Below are positions 43,715-54,640 of a stretch of DNA of 64,000 nt, in pieces. A program made the position numbers and the translations under genes. The stretch comes from Harmothoe impar (Eukaryota > Annelida > Polychaeta > Phyllodocida > Polynoidae). Below the pieces are notes generated by a model that saw only the letters and a list, made by a program, of their open reading frames with translations, searched no databases and was not told the origin of the DNA. Where the stretch lies: the NCBI GenBank assembly GCA_947462335.1, contig OX381714.1:21672618-21736617 (forward strand), written 5' to 3'. The number at the start of each line of letters is the position of its first letter. The stretch's first letter is position 1.

Positions 43715-44419
43715 ATACCTAGCCTTACAATTTATTGCCGAAACATGACTGGCAACAAGCAAAACGCAAGCAAGCCTAAATTTTGCGGAGCTCTAACTAC
43801 TAAACTAGGCCTACATCCCGGCCCTAGGCTACATGCATAGCCTACCGTCCTCAACACTTCATGGCTAAAAGTGAGAGGCTAAAAGGGGGACTACACGGTA
43901 AACTATGTGTTTAGTTGGCAACAAACATTTATCAAGATAATTCCGTAAAACAAAGATATCAAACCGAAAATTGTAGGCCTAGTTTTACGCCCGGGGACAA
44001 ACGGCAAATTTCATGACGCAGTTCTAGGCAGCGGTACCATCTCCATGGTTACTGCTAGTCAGTGTAGGGCCTACGTCCGGAACGGTGTAGGGGGGGGGTG
44101 GGTGTCTAGTCTGGGGGGTCCCCATGTTGCCTGTCCATTTTAAGAAATGCTCAATCATGTCATTTGTCAGTATCTTTGTGATTCTCCTGTCATTTGTTCC
44201 TAGGCTCCATATCGCCTGTCGATTTTAAGAAAAGGCCATGTCCCTTGTAGAGCAGCAGCAGAGGGTACATGGAAATGTGTTTTAATTCATACAATTACTG
44301 AAAGCTACAGTTTGTTTTTTCATGATAAGGGGGCCCTACCCATCATGAAAAGTATTGTCGTACAGGTGATAGCTTGTGCAGGCACATAGAAATGAGCAGT
44401 CTGGTATAATGTGTTTCTT
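43715..44419. other. Non-coding stretch with CTGTCGATTTTAAGAAA words
   Basis: Two copies of CTGTCNATTTTAAGAAA occur at about 44139 and 44216, part of a dispersed family described under findings. No gene is supported. Confidence 0.5.
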
Positions 44420-44620
44420 CAAATTTTGGTCGCTTTTTGAAGGCTTGAAAACATACAAACTCGAGTTTCCTAGGACAATATTGGCCTAAGAAAAATTATG
44501 ATGGTATCTACCCTCCCTAAATTGAATTCAAGGAACACATTGAAACAATTCTCATGTTGCTAGGATAAGCGGTTGCCTAGCAACAGCCATTTTTGCCTAG
44601 CAATGAGCACTTTTGGACCC
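44420..44620 (+). repeat. Dispersed repeat with RFX-like X-boxes, copy 1
   Basis: Matches 49213-49390 in inverted orientation over about 180 bp (GATGGTA, CATGTTGCTAGGA, AAGCGGTTGCCTAGCAA and others). GGTTGCCTAGCAACAG at 44571-44586 is an excellent X-box palindrome. A third diverged piece with TGTTGCTTAGCAACAG is at 46118-46135. Confidence 0.65.
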
Positions 44621-44948
44621 AATGAAATAACTGCACGAGTGATAATCTATAGCATGGTGATTCTAGAAACTATGTGTTCTTTTGAGGTAGAGAATGTTCA
44701 TCCAGTGATGAAAGATGATTTTGTATCAGTAATATATGCTGTAACTATACAGTACTTTAGCTGTAAAAGATAATACAGCTACTTTTGCTGTACACATACA
44801 ATTCAGTTACTGTAGATGCAGGTTTGACTCCCATAACCAGCAACCAGAGGGAGAGAGAGTAGAGAGGTTGGAGGGAGTACCATACTCCACAGCTCAAATA
44901 TGACCTGATCTGATCAAAAGCCTATTGATGCAGGCTACATATAAGTGA

Positions 44949-45030
44949 TTGCTCCTCTAGCTCAGTTGGTAGAGCAGTGGGAGATGTAGTCTGAGGGTCA
45001 GCAGTTCCAGTCCCGACAGGAAACTCTCAT
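44949..45030 (+). repeat. tRNA-like head of a SINE
   Basis: TAGCTCAGTTGG (44958-44969) is a canonical tRNA A box and AGTTCCAGTCC (45003-45013) resembles a B box, 45 bases apart. The acceptor halves do not pair, so this is not a functional tRNA but a tRNA-derived SINE or pseudogene. A second B-box-like GGTTCAAATCTCC at 45420-45432 may mark another, weaker copy. Confidence 0.55.
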
Positions 45031-46010
45031 ACAAACTACATTTCTCCTGATGCAATTCTAAAGTACACTATATTTTGGTACAGTGAAATGTTACTATTGA
45101 AAATATGCATAGGATAAAACCAATTTATCTCTACAATCTGCAGGAGAGATAGTAAAACTTACTTTGAAAAACATCTATAGGCCATCAAGATTACACTCCA
45201 ACTAATGATAGATCAGTGCTTATTAGTATATTACTGCAATAGGGTAATTTTCATATCAACCCTTAAGACATGAACAGTCTAGCTCTAAAATTGCCCCCAG
45301 GGATCCTGTGTTGACCTCTTTGCCATTCACACATAAGCTGGAGGTGTTTCAATGCACCTGACATGCAAGATTCACTGGTGTAGTGTTCATGGTTAGGGTC
45401 TATGGATTGGAAGCTGGGGGGTTCAAATCTCCAAGATGTTGAATATGTGAGCCCTTTTAGAACTCAGGTCTGCGTCTACAGTAGATTCTACTGTAGCTCT
45501 ACAGCAGAATTTACTGGAACCAAAGTTGCTCCCAATATTTGCTGTACAGGAACACTACTTACTTCTAACAGTGTAATCATTCGCCAGATCGCCAGTGGTT
45601 AATTAAAACTCAATCTGGCGAACCCTACTCCTATTGCATTCGCCAGACTGGGGAATTCCATCAGAGAATGTTATGGAGACAGAATTTGGGATACCTCATG
45701 TGGCATATCGTTGGAAAGATAAGATCAAAAGAAAAACGGTCATGATACTCTCATTCCCGCGCAAATATATTCCAAGCTGGAAATTTAATTTGAACGGAGT
45801 ATGATTTTGAAAACCTCCCTGTAGCTGTAGTCACCTTGTGAGACACAGCTACCCAGCCTAGTATAGTCTATAAACGCACTTTCCAGCACAGACCAAGGGC
45901 TATTTTATGTGAAACGGTTTGATAACAATACAAAAAAAAAAGATTACATAGGACACCATTGAGTACATGGGAACTACATATATCATATCATATACATAAA
46001 TTGGTTGGAA
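45031..46010. other. Non-coding stretch
   Basis: No gene is supported. The word CGCCAGA recurs around 45583-45655 in both orientations (TCGCCAGATCGCCAGTGG, TCTGGCGAA, TTCGCCAGACTGG). Confidence 0.4.
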
Positions 46011-46180
46011 TCAGTTGTTTTCTTGAACATTAGGGGTGCTATTAGGGTAATTTTGGAGTTAAATTCTCTTTTTTGGAGGAATCCCATCATAATCTCATCA
46101 TTTTTTTGCTATGACAACCTGTTGCTTAGCAACAGTGATTTCTAATGTGTATTTGCCTAGCAACACTTCCTAGCTATCCT
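46011..46180. repeat. Diverged piece of the X-box repeat
   Basis: Contains ACCTGTTGCTTAGCAACAGT and TGCCTAGCAACAC, resembling the 44.5-kb repeat. Similarity outside these words is weak. Confidence 0.4.
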
Positions 46181-46639
46181 CCTTCCATTGGGCTCATGGG
46201 CGACCATTGAATATAAGCAATGGTCTAAACATCAAGGGGGAGATCAAGTGTTCCAATTCATTGGAACAGGGTAAGCCACTGTGGTCACTATACTGAATAC
46301 CTGTGCCTCCTGTGCATGGACCCCTGTAATTTCCTTGCTCCCCACAGTAAGTATGCAGGCCATGTGGTTTAATGACCACAGCAATGTTGACACAAAGCAG
46401 AGGGGGGACTTTGCTAAAAGTTGCTCCATTTCTAGTTTAATGCATAATTTTGTATTCTGGATCCTGGCAATATTATTTATTATGCATAATCATGAGATAG
46501 TGGCCTTTTAATGCATTCAAATGCATGCATTTCTACCAGAATACAATGCTCAAAGCCGAGGGGGGTCTTTGAGTTGACTACCCTGTTTCTGTAAACAAAA
46601 ACATGTGACGTTCACCCTGAGGTTTAGCTAAGTAGATGT
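46181..46639. other. Non-coding stretch
   Basis: No gene is supported. Confidence 0.35.
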
Positions 46640-46955
46640 CTGTGGCTCCACCCCTCCTGCAAGAGCTGTCGACCCCCCTGACAGGGTCCCCACCACTCCT
46701 GCCAGGGTTTCCCAGGGCTTCTATTCCTCCTCCCAGGGCCTCTACCCTCCTCCGATTTTTCCTGTCAGGGCTTCCACTCTTCCTCCCAGGGCTTCCACCC
46801 TCCTCCCAGGACCCCATCACCCATCCTATGGCCTCCACCTCTCCTGCAAGGGCTTCCACCTCTTCTCACAGGGCATCCATTCCTCCTCCCAAGGCTTGTA
46901 CCCTCCTCCCAGGACCCCATCACCCTCCTAGGGCTTGTACCCCTCCTGCCAGCAA
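46640..46955. repeat. Degenerate C/T-rich minisatellite, about 22 bp
   Basis: Units like CAGGGCTTCCACCCTCCTCC recur about fourteen times with substitutions and length changes. They keep overlapping open frames on both strands with Pro/Ser- or Gly/Glu-rich translation, which I treat as by-products. Confidence 0.8.
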
Positions 46956-47628
46956 AGCAAATAAACAATTAGAATGGCCAGTTGTCAGAGCAACAAAATG
47001 ATGAGATTAATAGACCCCTTGCACTTCATATAGAGGGGATAGGCGAGGTTGTAAGTGCAAAACTTATGGTGTGGGGGGGGGGGGGGGGGCTTCTTTTTAT
47101 CCTATTCTTAGGGGGGGCCCTTTTTAAGGGGTATTCTTTAAAATGTTGTGAATTTAGTATGTTGAAATGTTGCGACATTTGCTTACAGCCTGTGTTTTAT
47201 TCTACCAAATTATGTCAATATTTTTAAAATGTTCGGAAATCTTTCTCAAACTCCCAGCAAATTTCTCACTGCATCACTTTTCACACTCAGAATTGCCCAC
47301 CATTTTGCCAGTCTTAATGAAAGCACTGGGGGTACGGGAGCTTCCAATTTATAAGCCCTGCAGCCCTTAAACTCAACAGTATGTAAGTCGAAACAGTGAT
47401 CGAGTGTCTAAAGTATAGAGGTTTGACTATCAGTATCACTCACCAGCAACTATATCGAGACTTTTACACTAAAACACCTTTCAAAGTAGTAAATTGTAGG
47501 TAATAAAGTACCCGGGCATATTAGTATATATGCCAATGTCGTTTTTGTAATAAAGTTAAAAACCATCTAGGGTGGGGGGGGGGCGCTTTTTTCAACCTAT
47601 TCTGAGGGGGGGGCAATTTTTTTTGATG
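46956..47628. other. Non-coding stretch
   Basis: No gene is supported. Long G runs at about 47072-47089 and 47573-47583; the related words GGGGGGGCTTCTTTTTATCC and GGGGGGCGCTTTTTTCAACC flank them, so they may belong to one repeat. Confidence 0.4.
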
Positions 47629-47630
47629 TA

Positions 47631-48846
47631 CAGTCAACTCTCACTTAACGACCACCTCTCCAGTGCGACCACCTCACCATTGCGACCAAATTTGGAAAGT
47701 CCCAATCATTTATCCCTTTGTTTTAATGTAAAAAACTCCCTTGAATGCGACCACCCCTCCATTGCGACCACCTCACCCTGCGACCACTGAATTATCAGTC
47801 CCAAATCACAGTTTTCTTCCTCTATTGCGACCACTTGGAAGGTGATTGAGGGGTCTCTGTCCCTCGACACCTCCGACCACTCTACAGTTGTGTGAGGTGG
47901 CCTCTCCCCCTCGCACCTCCGACCACTCTACAGTTGTGTGAGGTGGCCTCTCCCCCTCGCACCTCCGACCACTCTACAGTTGTGTGACGTGGCCTCTCCC
48001 CCTCGCACCTCCGACCACTCTACAGTTGTGTGAGGTGGCCTCTCCCCCTCGCACCTCCGACCACTCTACAGTTGTGTGAGGTGGCCTCTCCCCCTCGCAC
48101 CTCCGACCACTCTACAGTTGTGTGAGGTGGCCTCTCCCCCTCGCACCTCCGACCACTCTACAGTTGTGTGAGGTGGCCTCTCCCCCTCGCACCTCCGACC
48201 ACTCTACAGTTGTGTGAGGTGGCCTCTCCCCCTCGCACCTCCGACCATCATGAGTGTGGTAGCCTCAGCCTCTCTCATCTTCTGACCATTGGTAGCCAGC
48301 TATGACCATCCTTGATAGCCAGCCATATCAAAGGTGAAGTCCTTACATAGGGGCAGGGATGTGGGCGGGGGGGGGGGGCGGAATGTGAGGCTGTGGAAGC
48401 GGCAGGATAGGTAAGTCTGGTAGGGGGAGTGGTGTCCGAGGGGGGGGGTGTATTTTCTTTGTAGGTATTCGTGATTATGTGATAATTGACTTTTATGGTG
48501 ACATATATCTACAGGGGGTTTATGGTGACAAATTTCCCACTCATCCCTTTTGACAATATAGAACTAGATATTTGTTAGATATTTAGGTAAATATTACTAA
48601 AAATTGTCTATCCCAAATCATATGGCTCTGTTACTTCTGAACAGTAGTGGCGGATACAGGAGTTTGAAACCGCCAAATAATTTACATTAAAAAAACCTTC
48701 AAATATTGGACCAAAAAGGGGGTTGCACGCCGGGTCCGCCCCCCTAAATCCGCCCCATGTGCTTAACTCCCCCTACAGCGACCACCCCGCTATTGCGACC
48801 ACTTTTAGATAGTCCCAAGGGTGGTCGGAATAGAGGGAGTTGACTG
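47631..48846. mobile_element. 1.2-kb TIR element with internal satellite, Tc1/pogo-like ends
   Basis: The left end is CAGTCAACTCTCACTTAACG followed by ACCACC; the right end, other strand, is CAGTCAACTCCCTCTATTCC followed by GACCACC. TA flanks both ends (47629-47630 and 48847-48848). TTGCGACCAC repeats occur inside both ends. TA duplication and CAGTCAACTC termini fit the pogo/Tigger type of the Tc1/mariner superfamily. No transposase is present. Confidence 0.75.
47850..48245. repeat. 46-bp tandem repeat inside the TIR element
   Basis: The unit CTCCGACCACTCTACAGTTG then TGTGAGGTGGCCTCTCCCCC then TCGCAC is repeated about eight times and is almost perfect. The GACCAC word is shared with the element ends, so the satellite probably grew from the terminal sequence. 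Confidence 0.9.
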
Positions 48847-48848
48847 TA

Positions 48849-49212
48849 TTCGAATTGCCAAACGGTCACCCCCACCCCTGCCATAAATAATGAATCCTCC
48901 CTTAGAATATAATATATTAAGAAAATAGGTGAATCCCAAGCTAGTTTTTGAACATTTCACCTAATGATATAAAGCACGCTAGATTTATTGTTTGAGAATC
49001 ACTGATTTTGCACCAAGAGGCAGAATTATTCTGGCACACAAGCTATAGTTCACAGAATATATTGTAAATACAATAGGCCTTTTGTCCATCTAAGAACCTT
49101 CTCAACATCAAAAGAACATATCTCTCCTATAATGGCCATGCTTTAAATTATCCCTCAGTCAGCTTTTTCCTCGTTGGCGTTTAGAGGGTCATTTCATATG
49201 TAAAAACAGCCA
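48849..49212. other. Non-coding stretch
   Basis: No gene is supported. Confidence 0.4.
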
Positions 49213-49390
49213 TTGCTAGGCAACTGCTTGTCCTAGCAACATGAAAGTCATCTCAATGTAATCCTTGGGTCCGATTTAGGGGGGATAGGTACCATCAGAT
49301 GTTTATAGGACCAGTTTTTATGCTAGAAAAGTCGGGTCAGTAAGTTTTCAAGTCATTAAAAAGAGGATCCAAAATTTAAAGTTTTATCAG
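49213..49390 (-). repeat. Dispersed repeat with RFX-like X-boxes, copy 2 (inverted)
   Basis: Inverted relative to 44420-44620. ATTGCTAGGCAACTGC and GTCCTAGCAACATGAAAG correspond to the X-box region. Together the two copies could pair over about 180 bp. Confidence 0.65.
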
Positions 49391-49773
49391 CTTAAATGTG
49401 CTGAATTCACTATGTCTGCACTATATTTGATGAGTACGACATCACTTATCTCTATCTAGATATGTTGGCAAACATAAAAAAATATCCCATAGCTTTCAGT
49501 TATGGCCTTGAATTAAACTCCCAAAATACTGCTCTTTTTAAGGGGCTGCTACTGCTCTATTGTCAATATCTTAAATTATTTCTCCTGTCATTTGTCACTA
49601 AGCCCCATGACATGTCGCCTGTCGATTTTAAGAAAAGACCATGTCGCTCTGTCGATTTTAGGAGTCTACCCCCATAGGGGTGCTTCCCAAGTGCTCCGTG
49701 GGGCTTAGGCCTACACTACGGTACAAGTTTCTCGAAATCATTGTGCTAGCCCCCCTAGGGCCGGAACCGAGAC

Positions 49774-49875
49774 TTGTACGCCACGCTCACGATCTGTACG
49801 CCACGCTCATGGCTTGTACGCCACGCCCACAACCTGTACGCCACGCTCAGATGTTGTACGCCACTCTCACAGACT
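49774..49875. repeat. 20-21 bp tandem repeat of TGTACGCCACGCTCA
   Basis: Five units, e.g. CTTGTACGCCACGCTCACGA, with variable last bases. A sixth, inverted word (GTGGCGTACAA) follows at 49880-49890. Confidence 0.75.
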
Positions 49876-50029
49876 AGGAGTGGCGTACAACCGACTTTAT
49901 GCCACAAATACGCCGTCGGCAGCTTCTATAGTTAAGACATAGGGACCCTGTATGCTTTGTTGTCCTAGGTATAATAAGGAAGGCGATGCGCTTATAGGTT
50001 AGATATGTATAACCATATAAGTGCAGCAG

Positions 50030-50240
50030 TGTACTTTAGTGCAGCTTTTCTTCTTGTCGTCATGATGTATGAATGCAGGGAAGTCACTAGCCAGAGCTGC
50101 GTTCATTTCCCGTCCCATTCTGATACACTCACGATGGGTCTGCATGGGGTACATGATGCAACTTGCCGGTGCTACGCTGGTGCATCATGACCTTGAATAA
50201 ACATGAACATTGAGGCATCATGCCGTCCTCAAAGGGTTAC
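50030..50240. mobile_element. Copy of the AAGGGCAGCA / ATGATGCA family
   Basis: ATGATGTATGAATGCAGGG, GCCAGAGCTGCGTTCAT, CTGGTGCATCATGACC and the end GGCATCATGCCGTCCTCAAA followed by GGGTTAC. The left TIR is not clear. Confidence 0.65.
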
Positions 50241-50339
50241 ACTGATACATGATGGATTCAGAGCTGCAGTCACGGCGGACTGCAGCCTCCCACGGCCTCT
50301 CACCGAGTCAGGGATCAGACCAACAGACAGACACACAGC

Positions 50340-50463
50340 TGACCTAACAAGGTCAAACCTGACCTTACAAGGTCACGCCTGAGGTCACTCACAGAGCGGC
50401 CGAGGTCAGGGGTGAAGGTCGCGGGGCGGAGAGTGTGGGCGTCAGACTGAGACGTCACGTGAC
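50340..50463. promoter_or_regulatory. Nuclear-receptor half-site cluster with CRE and E-box
   Basis: TGACCT/AGGTCA half-sites at 50340, 50350, 50360, 50370, 50382, 50403 and a variant at 50416. TGACCT-N4-AGGTCA, an everted repeat with 4-bp spacing, occurs twice with a 20-bp period. GACGTCACGTGAC at 50451-50463 joins a CRE-like TGACGTCA-type core and a CACGTG E-box. The block is GC-rich. No transcript can be linked to it from sequence. Confidence 0.35.
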
Positions 50464-50609
50464 AAGACGTACACGTCACGTAGAGGCCCGATATACGTCT
50501 AAACTTCCCTGCTTCCGGAAACGCTGCTATTTCAGTGCGGCAACATATTGTGTAATGGGATGTGCCTAGTGCTAAAAGAATGTGAATATCAGGCCAAGGT
50601 TGCATTTCT

Positions 50610-50760
50610 GTGACTATACACTTTTGACACGACGACACGGCCCTTTTAAAATTCGACACGGGCGACACGGCCCTTTTAAAAATCGACGGACACATGGGAA
50701 TAGAGTAGAATCTATAAGATAAAATCGACACGGCGACACGGCCAGAAATGTGGGTCCCCA
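50610..50760. repeat. CGACACGGC / CTTTTAAAATCGAC repeat cluster
   Basis: GACACGGCCCTTTTAAAA followed by TCGAC occurs twice in tandem with a third shortened copy at about 50725. It is the inverted form of the CTGTCGATTTTAAGAAATGG words at 44.2, 49.6 and 55.7 kb. Confidence 0.6.
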
Positions 50761-51088
50761 TGTGTAGTCACATTTCTGGGTAAGGAGCTGGAACGCCAAA
50801 GGTGTGTAAAACTACCGGTAGTTGTAGCCATTGTTAGGTCCATGTACATACGTGTTATACCACACCGACATGTGCGGCCAACAGTTGACAATACACGCAT
50901 GCAGTAAGTACGTTAACACAAGCCTGACATGGTTCTACCCCCACCTGAACACACCAGGCACCCCACCCCCAACAACAAGGGAAAACACCATTAACAAAAG
51001 TAAAGTTGTTTTCTCTCACACCTGCCTGCTTCCTCAATGTACAGACATGTAATCAGCGTTCTCAGTCTGTCATGTACAGCCCAACCTA

Positions 51089-51385
51089 CTCTCGTTCCCA
51101 AATCCTTCCGAAGGAAGGCTCTGGTAACTGCCAAATGGTGGGATTTTGCTGGGTCTGGGCAACCCCTGCTGATAGCTTGGAACCAGCAAACAGGAACAGG
51201 AAATGGAACCAGAAAAGCTGATGGTAAAACTACCTAAAACTACCATCATACATTCTGGTTCCATTTCCTGTTCCTGTTCACTGGTTCCAGCCTATCAGTA
51301 CGCGTATACCAGCAGGGGTTGCCCAGACCCAGCAAAATCCCAAGTTCAAGGTCATTTGGCTGTCGGAAGGATTTGGGAACGAGAG
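51089..51385. mobile_element. 297-bp foldback element, TA-flanked
   Basis: The arms run the full length: CTCTCGTTCCCAAATCCTTC at the left is mirrored at the right, as are GGGATTTTGCTGGGTCTGGG, CAACCCCTGCTG and GAACAGGAACAGGAAATGG. The turn is near 51238. TA lies outside both ends. A few small insertions distinguish the arms, so it is older than the 43.6-kb palindrome. Confidence 0.8.
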
Positions 51386-51589
51386 TAAGCCCAACCCCAC
51401 ACAGCATACGGCCAGGTTCACATAGGTCGTGTAAGCTCAACAACACAATGTCATTCTTAGTACCGGGTAAGCTCTTTGACCGCTCTTTGGCCACACCAGT
51501 CACCATTGCATGTGAGGGAGTTGGTGTTGAGACAGAGAGTCTTGGCGTGGCGACAGCCAGTCCCAGAAGACCCATCCCCACCCACCGGA

Positions 51590-52135
51590 CGTTTAACCCT
51601 TTATGGTTTGCGCAATGTTTTTGGCGTCATAAATAGCTGCAGTAATGTATCATGTCAACCCTTCAGGAGTGTGTCAACTCTTACGCAGGGTTGGCTATTA
51701 GAGCAGTGTGCGGCTCGTAGAGGGTTAATAGCGGCGCATTGTGCCGTCTCCTGCTGGGTCCAGGTCACCCTGTAGCGTCAGCTGGCAGGAATGTGCCGCT
51801 AGCACGCCATGCAGCCCTCAGTACTGAGTCATGGCGGCCAAGGGAATAATGGGGCTGTTACTACCTTTACAGTTACTGCCACCCCATACCGGTGCACTGT
51901 CTGATAACCATGCAAGGGCAGCATAGTGCATTAAGGCATTATGCCATAGGCATATGATGCAATCATGCAGCCTTAGTAAGTAACTCATCAGGGCTGCATT
52001 CATGCATCATGCTGACTCTACGTTGAGATACACTCCCGGAGGTTCGGCGCACTTTGATGGTGTATGATGGCTATGATGATGACAAATATGCATGAAGCCT
52101 TTAGGCATCATTTAGTCCTTAAAGGGTTAAAACTA
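51590..52135. mobile_element. Two AAGGGCAGCA / ATGATGCA family copies
   Basis: The first piece (51590-51730) has AACCCTTTATGG and GTAATGTATCATG, ending GTGCGGCTCGTAGAGGGTTA. The second (about 51899-52132) runs from ATGCAAGGGCAGCATAGTGC to TTAGTCCTTAAAGGGTTAAA with CATTCATGCATCATGC inside. Confidence 0.7.
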
Positions 52136-52710
52136 CATTTTTATCTCCAGAATACTGCTCTTGTGAGGGTAACATGTGCATGTAGAGGGGAGGGAGTCTA
52201 TTGTATGCCTATAATGGGCACATTCCAAACAGGCATAAACTGACTTTTTTCTCTCAAAGTGTTATCAAATTAATAGCTGGGCATCATTAAACCACACAAG
52301 GTACCTGCATGTGGACTAAGTGTTGCTGGTGTTGACATGTTAGAGACATGGGGGGGGGGGGAGGGGGCAGCAGAACAGGTATACGTGCTGTAAGGTGGCA
52401 CCTGGGTATAGCAAGTAGCCGCACGGTTAAACATGCAGCCCTCTCCAATGGATGATATAGAGGTAGCCCAGAGCCATGTCCTGATGCAGCGATTTCTGCA
52501 TGTCATTGTGCCTGCTTGGAATACCAGACATCGCTGCCTGTCTGATGGTGGCTGAAACCCCAGTCCTGTATTTGATGTTTTTGTCGTCAGCTGACCAGAG
52601 CCACACGTGTACCAATATTTCTGTAGGACCTGATTGGTTTGTTTTGCTGACCCCTGGCCTTGTTTTGTAAACAGCAGTGTTTACCCCATAGGTCACGTGA
52701 CCAGAGTATA
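52136..52710. other. Non-coding stretch
   Basis: No gene is supported; a long G run lies at about 52351-52361. Confidence 0.4.
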
Positions 52711-53055
52711 CCGGGAGCAGCTCGGGGCCATAGTATCCTGTACGGAGCAGCTCAGGGCCGTAGTATCCTGTATGGGGCAGCTCAGGGCCGTAGTATCCTG
52801 TACGGAGCAGCTCAGGGCCGTAGTATCCTGTACGGAGCAGTTCAGGGTCGTAGTATCCTGTACGGAGCAGCTCAGGGTCGTAGTATCCTGTACGGAGCAG
52901 CTCAGGGTCGTAGTATCCTGTACGGAGCAGCTCAGGGTCGTAGTATCCTGTACGGAGCAGCTCAGGGCCGTAGTATCCTGTACAGAGCAGCTCAGGGCCG
53001 TAGTATCCTGTACGGAGCAGCTCAGGGCCGTAGTATCCTGTATGGAGCAGCTCAT
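52711..53055. repeat. 30-bp minisatellite, eleven units plus a partial one
   Basis: The unit is GGAGCAGCTCAGGGCCGTAG followed by TATCCTGTAC, with C/T variation at one position (GGGCCG or GGGTCG). It is open in several frames on both strands because 30 is a multiple of three. The core GGAGCAGCTCAGGG is shared with the array at 62.8-63.6 kb. Confidence 0.93.
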
Positions 53056-54430
53056 TCAATGTCTGGGGTAAAATTATTATTTTAGACTATTTTGGGGCTA
53101 TTTTAGAGTCAATATTATGGTACACAGTAGTCTGTTAGTCTGTGCCGCAGTTCACGGTCCAGTCAATTTATGGGTACTTTCAGGGTCTTAAAAATGAAGA
53201 ATCTTACTTGCTGTCCATTGCTTTTAACACCTCACCTGAAACACCCCTTCTATATTTGTGGCCCAGTGACTCAGTTACAGGGTTAGGCCTGATGTCCCAC
53301 CTGTGGTAGGGTTGTAACGAGGACGTGGGTTACAGGACTCTGACTAGCTGGGTATAATATAACCTATATCCTGATCGAAATTAAAAGTTCTGTTCAATTG
53401 TTTTATCAGGTATCCATGTCTGTAGCCAGATCAGATATAAAGCGACCTATACAACCCAACCAAGAGACGGACCTGATATATAATATTAGTATAGACTGTA
53501 ACCCAGACAGGACACAGTGGGTTATTATATGAGGAGGTTCAGGGCCTACATGTAAATAGAGACCAGTGTGGGCACAGCGTGGGGTTGGGTGCAGGTTGGG
53601 TTTGGACTGGGGGTGGTTTATGATGATGTTTTGGGCTGGAATCGGGTTAGAACACACCCAGAATGCTGGGGTGAGTGCAGGGTATGTAACCCAAGCTGAC
53701 ACCTATAGACATGTATTGGCCGCCATTCCTCAGCCAATGGCTCCTCCCAGTCATTCACAAACACCTCTGAGGAGTTCAAGCATTATTACTTGTGTTAAGA
53801 GATCTGTGCATTATCTTGAGCACTATTTAAAGTTGGTATAATTTTGAATTCATCGAGAATGTAGAGTTGTTGTTTTAAAAATAATATACCATTTTCAGGC
53901 TCAGATTACTTTTCACCATGCACATCTCCTGCAGTTTTGCATGTATCATAGGCCTACATATATGATGATACATCCATCCTGTATAGCCAGTATAACAGTA
54001 CAGGGTGCAGCATGGAAGAAGGTCTACTGGGACCAGAGATCAGTATCAGGGTACTAGTACCCTGCCGCCTGCATGTACCCTGGGAATGTTACATGCTCCC
54101 AGTGGGAGGTGAGGGGTCAAACCCTAAAGCCTGTAACCCTGACACAGATACCCTCTTTAATCTGTACAACATGTATTCATGATCCCCCCTCCAATCCCCC
54201 ACCCTCCTACCACACCCCACCATCCTGACTCCGTTCAGCACACCCATCCACTCATGTACTCTCCAGACAGACATGTGTAGGAGGGACATTACATTTACAC
54301 CAGTAAGTCCTACTATTACCCAGTTCCTCGAAATGAAACATTTCTCTGTCAGATTTCTGCACTTGCATCAGCATCTCTTGACAAGAAGGAGTTCTATTGG
54401 GTAGACACAAAGAGCCTCTGGTTCTGCTAC
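53056..54430. other. Non-coding stretch
   Basis: No gene is supported. Confidence 0.4.
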
Positions 54431-54640
54431 ACAGAGAGAAGAAACAGCGTCAAAAGGGAGTCCAGGTTGCCTCCACTATGACTCCCCTGTTTAGGGGAGT
54501 CCAGGTCGCATAATGGAGCCTAGGTGACTCTCTGGCTGACCTAAGGGAGCCACCTGGGAGAGTCATATGACCCAGATAGCTATATGACTCCCCCAGGTGA
54601 CTCCCTTATGTCAGCTGTTTTGACACTGTTTCTTCTCTGT
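54431..54640. mobile_element. 210-bp MITE, CAGAGAGAAG family copy 2
   Basis: ACAGAGAGAAGAAACAGCGT at the left and, other strand, ACAGAGAAGAAACAGTGTCA at the right. The interior matches the 21.3-kb copy (GACTCCC, GGGAGTCCAGGT, GACTCTCTGGCTGACCTAAG). Confidence 0.75.

Noticed and set aside
44949..45030. Functional tRNA gene
   Set aside because: A and B boxes are present but the acceptor halves do not pair and the anticodon arm is not formed; classed as SINE head.
46578..47001. Pro/Ser-rich and Gly/Glu-rich open frames on both strands
   Set aside because: Generated by the C/T-rich minisatellite.
52427..53059. Long open frames on both strands with GYYGPELLRT and similar repeats
   Set aside because: They are created by the 30-bp minisatellite, whose period is a multiple of three.
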